Origin: Strobilurus pachycystidiatus
Taxonomy: Eukaryota > Basidiomycota > Agaricomycetes > Agaricales > Physalacriaceae
Length of the DNA stretch: 64,000 bases
Direction: 5' to 3'
Assembly (NCBI GenBank): GCA_019915135.1
Contig: JAHLMK010000024.1
Location: forward strand, 62,001 to 126,000
Under the pieces are notes generated by a model that searched no databases, was not told where the DNA came from, and was given only the letters and a program-made list of their open reading frames with translations. A program made the position numbers and the translations under genes. Positions within the stretch are counted from its first letter, which is position 1; every line of letters starts with the position of its first letter. This document shows, piece after piece, positions 10,893-22,312 of the stretch.

Positions 10893-11994
10893 TCAGACGC
10901 TACACGTTGTGCCGGACGCAGTGGAGGTATAACCCTTGTAAATCGTGATTGACTTTACTTGTGAAATCGAATCCGAAGTCGGTGGGCCAGCGGACCAGTA
11001 CGGATCGCCGTTACTCCATGCGTTGAGTATGAAGCTCGTAGCGGCCGTTGGGACCTACATGCAGGGGTTAGTTCAGTTCGAATTGAAGATCGAGGTACTG
11101 ACGTTTGTGGTGAGCTTGTTGACCTGGGTTCCGTCGACGTAGAATGTGGTTGCTGAGGAGGTCCACTTTGGTATGGTTGAGTGGGATGAGGAAAGGCAAG
11201 AAAAGATGGGACGTACGTCGATACGGTACTCGTGGAAGTCCGCGGTGGGATCGAATCCGAAGGCAATGTTGTTGGAGGTGAAGGATTGCTCGGCAACAAG
11301 AGCCTGTCGTGGTAAGTTCAAGTAGTATGGGCAAGCATGAGTAAGCAGACCTGGTTGGTGGTCCAATATCCAGCAGGGACGGTGGAGCTAGCAGTCAACG
11401 AAGTGGACGTCAAAAGCTCGATGTCTGATTCCTGGTTATCATTCGCTATGGGAGTCGGACATTCAACACTTGTACATCTCACACTACGAAGCCCGTGGGC
11501 CTACATACCATAAAAGAAGATCCCCTCACAAACACCCTTAGTGGAGCTCGACTTCATCGACACGCGGACAGACGCGTAAAGGAAGGCCTCGTTCGTGCTA
11601 ATCTCAGCCGACTGCACACTGCCAGATGTGTACCCTGAGACTTTCATCTCGAGGTGACCCTCTCCGAGTATAACATTGTTTGGCGTGAACGCGTGCGCAA
11701 TGGGGGTGCTTCCGACTGTGTAATCGCTGATGGAGAATCCGCTTTGCCTACATTGCTGAGATTCGAAGACGGAAGACGAAGGGTGGAGCAGACGTACGAC
11801 AGAAAGGCAGCATCATTCCCATCGGACGTGGCGGTGCTGAAGTCGACTGAATTCTTGTCTGTGAAGCCGCCTGTTATGCCGGAGATGGTGTAGGTATTGC
11901 ATGTGCCCGTCGAGTTCAAGTTCTCAGAGGGTCGGGCACACGAGGGTGTTAGAAGCGCAAGGCCCGCTGTAAGGAGAAGGGAAGTAGAGAGCAT
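10893..11994 (-). CDS. Secreted GH16 family endo-beta-glucanase
   Basis: Six exons on the minus strand (11798-11994, 11509-11747, 11351-11445, 11217-11303, 11103-11165, 10893-11054) give 280 residues in frame. Residues 1-20 form a signal peptide ending in SCA. The GH16 catalytic signature appears as NDNQESDIELLT, with Glu151, Asp153 and Glu155 in the ExDxE positions. The laminarinase-type sandwich is seen further in FGFDPTADFHEYRIDW and ATTFYVDGTQV. The enzyme should act outside the cell on beta-1,3/1,4-glucans, in wall remodelling or nutrition; the exact substrate cannot be told from sequence. The length is normal for the compact fungal single-domain GH16 type, with no carbohydrate-binding module. 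It is convergent with the SCH9 gene. Confidence 0.9.
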
Positions 11995-12000
11995 GGCAGC

Positions 12001-13169
12001 AAGGAAGGTGAACGCTGAAACACTGAAAGTTGCTCGCTTTGTATATGGTGCCGGTGCATCAATTCCGAAGTCATGACGAATAAGAGCGTGAATTCAGACG
12101 CATGTGGAAATCCGAGAGCTTCGCAAGCATGCTGTCAGGCAGCGTATTGTAGGCGGTCATAAGGGAGAAGGCCCCCATCGTTAGGCAGCGACCAACCAAG
12201 GCGAGGAGACGGAGCTTGATGGAAGTCAAGCGGTGTTTGTGTGTGAGGGTCCAGATACAGAGACACGAGAGATGCGAAAGCCAAGACCTGCTTGATGGGG
12301 TAGTGAAATAGACTCAAGAGAGGTCATTCGAGGTGGTGGCATCGATTATTTCAGGGTGACTTAGATGAGATAAGATTTAGAAGCCCTGTCGTGTCTTCTT
12401 CCAGAATTAAGGATTAGTGAACAGTAACGAGTTGTCCGAGCCTACTCGGAACCTACGATGGTCAGACACGGACCCACAGATGCAAGCGCAGTGTTGGTAC
12501 TGACAGGTCTCTGAACTTTGTAATGGATCGGTTTTAGTCGGCGATGAGGTGACAGAAGTAGGCTAGCGTAAGTCCAAGCATAGCAGAGCGAGATCCGTGT
12601 ACTGTGGGTGTGACAAAGAGATGGCAAGACACGGTAACTTCTAGTGCCCAGGATGCGGAGCGCTGTTGTGTGGGACCACGAACGTGAACTGAATGTCGGA
12701 CCACTTACGGCGTCCGACGGCCGAGTGACCCAGACAGCTGCGAGACCGCCCGAGACGCTCAAAGGATAGCAAAAAATACCACGCCGGTCTTGTTCAGGTT
12801 GTGTTACCGTCGCGACAGGACGTGTTGCAGTGTGAGAGAAAGAACATTGGTAATCGCGGCGGGAATATTCGGATTTGTTGGGGTAAAGCGTGGGAAAAGG
12901 ATATAAAAGTCAGGGGAGGACCAGCGTTACGGAGTCGGGCTTCGAGCTGCGTCCATCTTATCAGATACTGCACCAGCGGGGATCCGATCCACTCCTCCTC
13001 CAGGCACGACGGTTCCACAGACTCGTTCGAACACGCACGGCGCAATTGCAATATCGCGGCTAAACGTACTGCGCACACCTCCTTCATTTCCTACGTCCAT
13101 CATCCACCTATTTCTCCGCACTCAGCGTCTGCCTTTGCCCGGCCCTTGCTCACTTGACGTCAACCTCCA
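12001..13169. other. Intergenic region between divergent genes
   Basis: It separates the minus-strand GH16 gene from the plus-strand sucrase/ferredoxin-like gene, so both promoters must lie here. Only short frames without motifs are present on either strand. I see no tRNA, repeat or convincing exon chain. Confidence 0.4.
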
Positions 13170-14578
13170 ATGTTTGCTCTCCGACGCGGCCTGGCCCTCG
13201 TCCTGGGCCAGGACAACAGCTTGCCTCGCCTCCACGACGAGCTCGAGGCGTCTTCCGTTCCCCTCACCTACGCACAATGTCGGGCTTGTCCGGATCCCTG
13301 CGACGAAGGTGAGCAGGGCGTCATCGCTGTCATTATTCCAGTTATCTGATAAGGCGACCCGGCGTCAGGACACGAGGCATACCCGAAATTCGATGTCGAC
13401 ATGGAGAGCCATATGCTTGGCTCGGTCAGGCCATACCGTCGCCAGGTGCGCCCTATGCGAAACTGCGGTTGGTCGCGTGCGACTCACTACTTTTGATCCA
13501 GATCGTCATCTCCACTGGCAAGAACGACTGGGACCGTGAAATCACCCACACACTCGGCTCACTCGCCGCCTACCTATCCCAGGTTGAAAGCACGTCCAAA
13601 CCCTCCAAGGAACGACGGCCAAGTATCGTCTCCTTACCCCGCTCTCCGCCGCTCGAGTCCATTCTCTTACGACAGAAGGAACTTGGCACCGTGGTCAGCG
13701 CATCGCCGCCACCTCCCTCAGCCCCCGGCGTTTTCAACTCTGCGGACGCGAAGAGAATATCCATTCTCAATGGCAGCCATAACACAATATGCGAAGACCC
13801 CGATCTTGAGACTATACTCGTCTTCCCCGACTTCAAGCTAGTATCGGAGGTACCTCGGTCTCTCGATGGCGCGCAAAATCTATGGGACTCCTCCGTAGAC
13901 CCGAAGCTCGGGCTCGGAGGTGCACTGCTGGAGAAAAGTCCTTTCAACTCATGGGTGATACCTTACTCTTGCGTTATCCTGTTATGTGCGTTGCATGTCT
14001 TACTTCCCTTTCTCTTCTGACCTTACTGACGAACCTCTTCAGGTTCTCACAAGAAACGCGACAAGCGCTGCTCAATCGCCGCTGTCAAGCTCGAGCACGG
14101 TTTGTCCACTCAATTGTCGCGATCATGACTGACATCTGACCTCATATATCAGCGTTCACCCAAAGTTTAGAAAGCAAGGGCTGGGGCGTGGATACCCAGC
14201 TAGAGCATCCTCTCGATGACCCTCTGGAAGACTTCATCGGGACAGAGGAGGAGCAAGAGGCCAACGTCATGAAGCAGCTGCAGGAGGTACAGGGCATACG
14301 CAAGGCTCTCATCATTCGCAACTCGCATATCGGTGGACATCGGTACGCGGGTAATTGTATCGTGAGTACCTCTCTATCCGTTTATAACCAGCTTCCTGAG
14401 GATCTTCCTATAGATATACACACCGCAGGGTGCTGGAGTGTGGTACGGCCGAGTCACTACCCACGAGGTGGAGGCCATTGTGAACAACACCATCGAAGAG
14501 GGCATGGTCCTCCCACAACTCCTCCGAGGCGGTGTCAACATCTCACGGCCGGGCTGTAGCAGCTTACACGACTGGTGA
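13170..14578 (+). CDS. Sucrase/ferredoxin-like (thioredoxin-fold) protein
   Basis: Exons 13170-13308, 13354-13445, 13502-13985, 14043-14099, 14153-14361 and 14414-14578 give 381 residues. Family marks (Suc/Fer-like, PF06999; yeast Aim32 relatives) are a Cys cluster CRACPDPC near residue 40, then RRQIVISTGKNDWDREI, LCSHKKRDKRCSIAA where a Cys-bearing loop is expected, and the C-terminal HIGGHRYAGNCIIYTP ... GVWYGRVT block typical of the 2Fe-2S thioredoxin-like domain. The HxxxGxRYAGN element carries the likely His ligand. The start MFALRRGLALVLG could be a weak mitochondrial leader. A redox role is inferred from the family; the substrate is unknown. Confidence 0.85.
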
Positions 14579-14892
14579 CACGCCCATTCTTTTCCACCGT
14601 GTCACGGTCATCTGTCTGTTTCTTTCGTTTCGTTTCGCTTTGCGTTTGTTTCGTGTTTTGTCCGCTTCACTTATTCACATAGACTGGAGATACCACCACA
14701 TGTCTAAGTACACTACGGCTTATGCCTCGACGCGACATTTAGACGCGTCACCAACTATTAGTTAAAGTATTCTACAGGCGATTAACGCCTTTGTGTAATG
14801 ATGGATGCATAAACGGAGGACGGCGGCTCCGTTTCATTTTATGCTTTTATTGCGTGCTATTACTTCAGGATGTGCCAGTGGTGAGGTGATTT

Positions 14893-14900
14893 CACAATCC
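14893..14900. repeat. Target-site duplication, left copy
   Basis: CACAATCC immediately precedes the first TIR element. The same 8 bp follow the second element at 16575-16582. Confidence 0.75.
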
Positions 14901-15734
14901 GGCTCGTTACTGATAGCGTGGTCCGATAGCGACGCTAATAGCGATTGTATTATGTAATGCACTTCGGTCCGCTGTGTCCGTGCCTGCACTGTCCGCATAC
15001 TTGGCTCACTGAGCGCGCACATCGACTCTTTGAGAAGCATGTGTAGCGTACAGTGCACATACTTACCCATTCAACGCATTTGAACCCCTCATACATCAAG
15101 TTTCAGTGATTGAATTGTGTATCATCTGGTGTCCACCACTTGACCTTCAAGTTGTGAGCACACCGAAGATGATAGTGTGTGTGTGTAGTAAGATATATAA
15201 ACATCTACCACTACGGGACTTGTGAACATGAAATACAAGTATCCACCCTCTATTGTCAACGTTTCGTGTCTCCATGAGGAATGCGCGCACCAGTGATTGA
15301 ACACTCACTCAGACGGAAGGAAAAAAAAGAGCAACTACACGCACTAGCCACTCAGCCACGCGCATTGACTGGCTTGCTGTCAGTGGCATATAGGTCTCGC
15401 CGGCTTGAATATTCCCAATCCGTCATCGCTATCTGACTCGGACAGCTCGGGCTGACGCGATATCCGGCAAACTGCGCAAAATAGCGTCCAAAAATGGATT
15501 TAAATACCGAATGTGATACTCAGACTTGCACCTGCCATTCTGGACTGTGAGCCGTGCGCTGGCCTTGAACTGTCATTCTCGATGATTTACTACACTGCTC
15601 TGTGCCACCTCCATCCATTGTGGATGGAATCCAATGTATGTATCTCCCTCTTTCTCCTTCTCTTTCTCTCTCTTTCCCTTTTGGGAATTGAATATATTTA
15701 TTATAATTATGGACCACACCATCAGTATCGAGCC
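14901..15734. mobile_element. Non-autonomous TIR element, copy 1 (834 bp)
   Basis: The element begins GGCTCGTTACTGATAGCG and its other end, reverse-complemented, begins GGCTCGATACTGATGGTG. This gives terminal inverted repeats of about 24 bp with 3 mismatches. It has no coding capacity beyond short frames. It is identical base for base to 15741-16574. The outer 8-bp target duplication is of the size made by hAT, P, Merlin or Zisupton transposases; the superfamily is not decided. It lies 320 bp downstream of the sucrase/ferredoxin-like gene. Confidence 0.8.
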
Positions 15735-15740
15735 CAATCC
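15735..15740. repeat. Junction between the two TIR elements
   Basis: CAATCC separates the inner ends of the two elements. It equals the outer target duplication CACAATCC minus its first two bases. Confidence 0.7.
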
Positions 15741-16574
15741 GGCTCGTTACTGATAGCGTGGTCCGATAGCGACGCTAATAGCGATTGTATTATGTAATGC
15801 ACTTCGGTCCGCTGTGTCCGTGCCTGCACTGTCCGCATACTTGGCTCACTGAGCGCGCACATCGACTCTTTGAGAAGCATGTGTAGCGTACAGTGCACAT
15901 ACTTACCCATTCAACGCATTTGAACCCCTCATACATCAAGTTTCAGTGATTGAATTGTGTATCATCTGGTGTCCACCACTTGACCTTCAAGTTGTGAGCA
16001 CACCGAAGATGATAGTGTGTGTGTGTAGTAAGATATATAAACATCTACCACTACGGGACTTGTGAACATGAAATACAAGTATCCACCCTCTATTGTCAAC
16101 GTTTCGTGTCTCCATGAGGAATGCGCGCACCAGTGATTGAACACTCACTCAGACGGAAGGAAAAAAAAGAGCAACTACACGCACTAGCCACTCAGCCACG
16201 CGCATTGACTGGCTTGCTGTCAGTGGCATATAGGTCTCGCCGGCTTGAATATTCCCAATCCGTCATCGCTATCTGACTCGGACAGCTCGGGCTGACGCGA
16301 TATCCGGCAAACTGCGCAAAATAGCGTCCAAAAATGGATTTAAATACCGAATGTGATACTCAGACTTGCACCTGCCATTCTGGACTGTGAGCCGTGCGCT
16401 GGCCTTGAACTGTCATTCTCGATGATTTACTACACTGCTCTGTGCCACCTCCATCCATTGTGGATGGAATCCAATGTATGTATCTCCCTCTTTCTCCTTC
16501 TCTTTCTCTCTCTTTCCCTTTTGGGAATTGAATATATTTATTATAATTATGGACCACACCATCAGTATCGAGCC
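15741..16574. mobile_element. Non-autonomous TIR element, copy 2 (834 bp)
   Basis: This is a second copy in the same orientation with no difference from copy 1 over its whole length. Complete identity implies a very recent tandem duplication, active gene conversion, or an assembly artefact. Internal features include a GT-rich run, an A8 run at 16162-16169, and a sequence on the minus strand resembling a pol III A box. Confidence 0.8.
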
Positions 16575-16582
16575 CACAATCC
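16575..16582. repeat. Target-site duplication, right copy
   Basis: CACAATCC immediately follows the second element and matches 14893-14900 exactly. The pair of elements therefore sits inside one target duplication. Confidence 0.75.
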
Positions 16583-17573
16583 GACCTAGTACGAATCCAG
16601 AGATACCGTGGTCTTGACTATCTCATCGCGCCCGGATATCTACATCCAAATCTTCAGGAGGACTGGTAGAAGACTGCTGAAACTTGTATCGCGTCGCGCT
16701 GTTCTCGTCCCGTTTGCCACCGGAATCGCTTGTATCTACACGAATATGAATGTGGCCTCGGATGACTGAGCCGGTCCCTCACAGGCTCGTTGATTATTCG
16801 GGGATGCCCCGGTACCGGTAGTGTGTTCTCGGTCCGGGTGGGAGGATGCGCAGAAGGAAAGTCCGGGGGAAGGAGATGGTGAGGCGGAGCTAAGTACGGC
16901 GCGTGAAGAAGTTCAACGTACCTGACGAACTCAACTGAAGGAGTCGTAAGGCTGTGGACTGTCCCACGCATTATGCATCTCGACGGGCAAGATGTCGTAG
17001 AGCCAATTCATCCTCGCGTGCCGACATACTTACTATTGGAGGAGCAGTGTGCAAGCCAATTGTTCCCGTCTCACGACCTTCTTCATATACCTGTCGTAGC
17101 ATTGATATCAAGAAGATGTCGGAGTGTATAGCGAGGACTGAAGTGTCGCCCTGGTCAGGAAGTCGAAGCCATTCACAGGATACAATGATGGGGAGACAGA
17201 GGACCCTGGAAGAAGATCCCCAAGTCCTCCGGACGCCTCAAGAAGAACACCCGCAAATGTCCTGGTAATACTTGACTCTTGAGGCCATTTTGAATGGCTT
17301 AACAGTGCAGCAGTGCTGCAGCGTTCAAGCCACCCGAGCCTTTTAGGAGACCCGGTTCCCTGTTCAGTGAGCACCCCATTAAGGTGTATCGCCACTGATT
17401 CGCCAGATAAACAGCAAAAAAAGAGATGGAAATAAAGAGAACTATCGCCTATAAACACAGCATTTAATCGTACACTTGTTTCTGGTATTCCTTCCTTCCG
17501 ATTTGTGATTTCGACATGAGCAGCTATAGACTTTGTCAGCATTAGACTAGTCGATGAGGTCTGTAGAAGTACA
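16583..17573. other. Intergenic, possible decayed sequence
   Basis: Open frames on the minus strand (16654-16971, 17108-17542) show no recognisable domain and could not be joined into a sensible protein. Decayed coding sequence is possible but not supported. Confidence 0.35.
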
Positions 17574-18875
17574 TCAAGGCAAAGTCAAGACCGTCTGCAT
17601 GAACTGGTCGTAGTTGATCTGGATCCAGCCATCCCTATCACTGTCCAGACGCCCAAAGGCCTCGGAGAGCTGCTTGATCGCGACGCAGGCGCGTACAAAG
17701 CGATCGAAGGAAATACCTAGCAGACCGTGTTTATTGAGGCTGAAAGGTACACAAGGAAAAGAAACAGACCTGGTCCTTCTCCTGGTGCACCGGGCATACG
17801 GGTTGGCGGCGCTCCAGCAGCAGCGTGGGTGGAGGCTTTAGCATCTACCCCAACGGGGCAGAACGGTTAGCATATCACCAAACGACGAGAAAGGGAAGGG
17901 AGGGAAGGGAAGGTGGGAAAGCATGAGTCGAAATTCACCGTATTTGCGCTGGACGAGATCCAAAAGCTGAGGGCTCAACCTGTAGCCGAACTGAGCAAGA
18001 GCTTCGGATAGCTCAGAACCCTCAATGGAACCGGAGCGGTCGCGGTCGAAGTGACGGAACACGTTTTGCCAGTCCTGAATGATGTGTTGTGATATCAAGG
18101 ATTGGCGTGACCAGATAAACGCACCTTGATGTATTTCCAGAGACCGGCAAACTCGTTGAATCCAATGGTCCCGCTACGATCAGTATCCTGTATGGATATG
18201 TCAATTTAGTTCCTGTAACTGGACAGATTGGAGCCTGAAGGAAGGGCGATGTGCAAGATGGAGTAGTATATGCCGAAATCAAGACTGTATATGGGACTCG
18301 GTGGCTCCATGGGTGCGCGCCATGACAAAAGAGTTGCGGTACTCAAGCCAGGAAGAGTCATAGAGGCCCTGAAATGTAAAGAGTCAGAGGAGGTGCACGT
18401 ACAAAGATGCTCATCAACAGCTTGACGGTGTCGAGATCGAATGGTGTCCAATCGCCATTGATCAGTGCGCGCTCGAGCTCGGGCGCGGTGATGGCGCCAC
18501 TGCGGTCGGAGTCGACGGCACTGAACCAGTTCCAGAGTCTTCGCGATTGGAATTAGCATGCCATCATATGCAAGAGACGACAGCAGTTGAACCAGAAGCT
18601 GTGTATGACGGAGTACTTACTGAGGGTCTGCGCCAGGCGGGGGTCCTGTAAGTATCGGTTTAGCCACTTACAAAATCGACAAGGGTTTGCGAGCTGACCA
18701 GCAGGAGAAGCAAAGCCAGGTTGGCCGCCGTGGCCACCATATCCGCCGCCTCCGCCACCATATCCGCCTCCGCCTCCCGGATAGTTTCCTCCTGGTGGGG
18801 GTGGGTTCCCATACTGCTGTGAAAGTCAAGTGCAAGCCCGTCATCAAGAAACCGACGCACTCCTCCGTAAGACAT
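17574..18875 (-). CDS. PEF1: Penta-EF-hand calcium-binding protein (PEF1/peflin type)
   Basis: The gene starts with a 15-base exon (MSYGG, 18861-18875) and continues from 18826 through several short introns to a TGA at 17574. A Gly/Tyr/Pro-rich N-terminus (NPPPPGGNYPGGGGGYGG) precedes a run of EF-hands. Canonical loops include DSDRSGAITAPE, DTDRSGTIGFNEF, DRDRSGSIEGSE and DSDRDGWIQI. WNWFSAVD, FAGLWKYIKDWQNVF and the terminal YDQFMQTVLTLP are typical of the ALG-2/peflin/Pef1 family. These proteins dimerise through the fifth EF-hand and act as calcium sensors, for example at ER exit sites or in cation homeostasis and budding in yeast. One intron (53 bp with a GGCTAAAC branch site) separates the Gly-rich region from GPPPGADPQLW. 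Confidence 0.9.
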
Positions 18876-19350
18876 GTTGATTGTGTTGGTGGGAGTGAGT
18901 AGTAGTATAGAATCAAGTTGGTGATCGTTCGATCAATGCCTCGATCAGCAGTCTGTTGTCTCTTATGTACCGTCTTCGGGCTATGTAAAGCACGCGTTCT
19001 TGCATCGCTCAGCGGTTGTGAGTCTAACGATGATTTGAAATGAGCATCAAGAAATACACTGCAAAGCAGTGCTGCCACATACGCACTTGCGCCAGCAAGC
19101 TATCGTGGTCACCCTGCACTGCATTGACCCGTCCCCATCACATGAGGCGTGTTGATCTATATTTCTGAAGTCTTCTCCTCAGGTCGAGTAAATGTTGAAA
19201 ATGACATGACAGGCGTCCCTACAACAGTTATCTGGTAGAATACGATCCAGTAACTCAGATGGATATATAGTACATCAAGGTCCATGTATGGAGAATGTGT
19301 CCCTACATCGTTCAGCAATAATACATAGGTCGCGAAAGATCTTCCCAAAA
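18876..19350. other. Intergenic between PEF1 and F-box gene
   Basis: It holds the upstream region of the penta-EF-hand gene and the 3' flank of the F-box gene, both on the minus strand. No other feature is seen. Confidence 0.4.
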
Positions 19351-20596
19351 TCAGGCCTCGTCTTCGCTAATGTCCATGGACTCAGAGTCGCTCGCAGAGT
19401 CTGAAGTCGCTTTTCTTTTCTTCGACGTGCCTTCAAGCTTCTGCGCTTTCCTCATCATCCTCTCATCGGCCCTCAAGAGCTTGGCATGCATCATCATGTT
19501 CTTTTCCCAGACACAACAGTTGTATGCATGCTAGAAACCTATTGAGAATGCTTTCCTGGACATGAAGGGAAAGGTATTACCTCCATCGTCTCGATAACAC
19601 ATTGCCTCCGCTCTCTGGCAAATTCCGCAAAAGCCGGGTGGTCTTCTGGCATCACCTCGGAGTGGAATACTTCAGGAAAGTCCTGCGCTAGCTGACGCGA
19701 CATGGCAGATATATGTGGCTTCCAATAGTATTCTGTGGGAATATAGTACCCGCCAGAGAGGGCAATTTGTCCAGTCAGTGTCTTGTCTATCCATTATATC
19801 AGCAAGAAGCAACGCTGACCAAAACATAGAGTCGTACCAATAGGCACAATGTACTCAAGTATCGCAAGATTGGCGAACGGCATTTTTCTCTTGAACGATG
19901 TCGGGCGGTCCGCGCCGCGAATCATACTATTCGGACATTGAGCATGCGCGATAAATTGTTGTAGATATTGCCGTACTTCGAGATCATGCACGTTTGGCAG
20001 ATACGTTTGCGCATGGCAAACACGAGTTGGGTCTTCGTCTTCGCGGCTTGAGATTCTGTGGCGCCACAAATCTGTGGTGTAAGATAAGCAACCGCATAGA
20101 CTACTCATCACCGAATACGCACCTGGCATCCACTTCCAAACAAGAAGAAAGCCCAGCGCGTTTCACCGAACTCTTCCGACGGCGGCGGCGGTATTGGGTA
20201 AACCTCTCGGTCGCGTGCTGTGCGCCAAAGGTCGTTGTTGCCAGAGACGATATTCCAAAAAGCATGAGAGATGAAACAGACGTTCACGAGATCTTGAGAG
20301 CCTAGATGTTGGAGTATCTACCGCAATTGGTCACTAGTGGTTCACACTATGACCGAGGAAAGCTGTACTTCGAGGATGAGCTCGAGGGGTAACTCTTGGA
20401 AGTTATTCCTCTCTTTCTTGTGGGATTTCTTCGTCGGTTTCTGTGTCCTCCGTTGCACTCGAGCTCGTATGCGCTTGGCAGGGCGTTCTGGCTCTGATTC
20501 TACATCAGACTCGTCTGAGGAGTGCGAGTCCACAGGAATAGGCTTGGCAGCTAATTTGCGTTTCGAGCGCCTTAGACTAGCAACAGTGTCTGACAT
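19351..20596 (-). CDS. F-box protein with basic N-terminus
   Basis: The first exon starts MSDTVASLRRSKRKL and carries a basic, probably nuclear-localising region (PAKRIRARVQRR, then KKSHKKERNN). This leads into FQELPLELILEI, the start of an F-box, with LWR and WAFFLFG elements beyond. The C-terminal half carries HPAFAEFARERRQCVIETMEHAYNC and ends in a Ser/Asp/Glu-rich tail (SDSESMDISEDEA) after another basic patch (KKRKA). Several introns are present. Proteins of this layout are common in Agaricomycetes and are thought to be SCF substrate receptors. The substrate is unknown. It is probably nuclear. Confidence 0.8.
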
Positions 20597-20833
20597 TTCG
20601 AAATAGGATGAGATGGTAGCGGGATTGTGGGCGGGATCTCCTTTTATAAGTCAAATCGCGTCGGTGGTTAGAGTCAGAGTGAGTTCATGGGCGCTGTTGT
20701 CGGGACCGATCAATGATCGAGCGCTGATCGAACTTTTGTTCCCACGTCACTGTTCAGTCTGTTATTGCATGGAAAGGTACATGAAATTGGTCTCTCTACG
20801 ACGTTGCTCCGTACACTATCAGACTCGATTGTT

Positions 20834-21824
20834 CTATGCCGCTGCCAGTGGCGGATACCTCGATGGACCGGGACCAGGGAACGGGATCAGGTCTGCCTCA
20901 ATGAATCTATCTGCCTCTCCATTAACCTGGGACTTTCTTCCCCACCACTTCCGTTTTCCACTATGGTTCGCCAGCGGTATGTCACCATTCCCATTCTTCT
21001 TGCGCTGGAAGTATTCCACCGTCTTCACGCGCAGAGTCACCACATATCGCATGATCCCGTACATAATGACCTCTCCCGACGCAATTGCAAAGATGTAATA
21101 TGCTGTCGAGGTACCTTTGACATCGGGGTTCAGGAAAGGGTACACTTTGAAGACAATAGAATCAGGTCTTCATCAAAGGGCATATCTACAAATCAGCGCA
21201 CCGTAGAAACCGATTACTTGCTTCGTTGCGAAGACATAATTGAGTCCGCAATACATCGCAAGGACAGCATCGCACGGCACACAGTACCACCACAGCGCCG
21301 CAGGCGTATTTGTGAGGAAGACCTCGAACGCGCAGAATATCGAGTTGAAACCGTGCATTGAGATTGTGACAAACTTCGCCACAAAGCCTGGTTCCGCCGG
21401 GTTCAGGAGACCCCAATATATGAGGCTGACAAGTGGTGAAAAGGACATGATGCTGGCCCAAAGGGCTTCGTGGGCAATCTGAAGGAAGCGTGGCCAGTTG
21501 CGCAGAGGATAGCGTTTCTGTGAGCTCCATCCAAATGAAACTGCTTGATATCCGGCGGCGAAAAAGTAACCGCACATTCCAATGTACGTGAGGTGAGTGA
21601 AGAAGGCGAACCAGCTGTGGTGCCTCGTTCATGTAAGCATTCGATGGAAGCGACAGCAGAACGTACGACTTCAGTCCGCTAACGTTCGTTGCGAGGGAAA
21701 GGAGAATGACGAAAAGGCAGTACACTGCAAAGCAAAGCCGAATGACACCAAGAGCGCTGGGAGATAGTATATATGAAGTAACATAACGACATTCTGGGTC
21801 AAAAACGGGTCGAATGTATCTCAT
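20834..21824 (-). CDS. Multi-pass membrane protein, possibly FAR-17a/AIG1-like
   Basis: Three exons: the start MRYIRPVFDPECRYVTSYIL is followed by about six hydrophobic spans, including ALGVIRLCFAVYCLFVILLSL, FAFFTHLTYIGMCGYFFA, ALWASIMSFSPLVSLIYW, VLAMYCGLNYVFA and IFAIASGEVIMYGIM. The first intron follows GLKS and the second precedes YPFLNPDVKG. A charged cytosolic tail ends the protein. The spacing of the membrane segments and the FFTHLTYIG element recall the FAR-17a/AIG1 and rolling-stone-like families; I am not certain of this. An open upstream extension exists but lacks an ATG. The function is unknown. Confidence 0.75.
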
Positions 21825-22312
21825 CTTGAGAATGAGGATTTTAGCGTGGACCGAAGAGGGGAACAGAGGAAGGGGGTGGCAACATGCCGGGCACACGCTC
21901 TTTTGTTTCGGCACTGTGGGTCAAGGAAGCCACGGTTTGAAGCTTGAAGCCCGGCGCTTGAATTGAGATGTGATGGGAAAGTGCTCTTCTCGTGGCAGTG
22001 ACTTGATGCACGTCGCTAACGAGTTGCACTTCTTTCCTGCTAAGACCGCCTCGTTCCGAAGTACACCGCGATAAGTTCTTGCTACAGAAGGCATGCCGAT
22101 GCAGCAGGTATTGCGACCATTCTCATGCAGCAGAGTACCGAACAAGTGCCTATGAGGCGCTAATCATTATATAGGCATCGACATCAGAAGGTGATGGCAC
22201 GACAGCTATAGTTAAATGCGTGGCTCTACATCGCATATGAAACGGATTATCTACACTCCGAGAATAAGTCATAACAGCGAACAAATAGATGGAAACGCAC
22301 CTCATCAGGAGG
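21825..22312. other. Intergenic between two minus-strand genes
   Basis: It contains the promoter of the membrane protein gene and the 3' flank of the F-box gene. No other supported feature is seen. Confidence 0.4.

Noticed and set aside
15513..15797. 94-codon frame inside the TIR elements, hydrophobic
   Set aside because: It crosses the junction between the two element copies and is low-complexity; no transposase motif is present.
16654..17542. Minus-strand frames next to the TIR elements
   Set aside because: They could not be assembled into a protein with recognisable features; a decayed gene remains possible.
21186..21914. Longer start for the membrane protein at 21914
   Set aside because: The extension begins at GTG, not ATG, and the membrane protein sequence starts sensibly at 21824.
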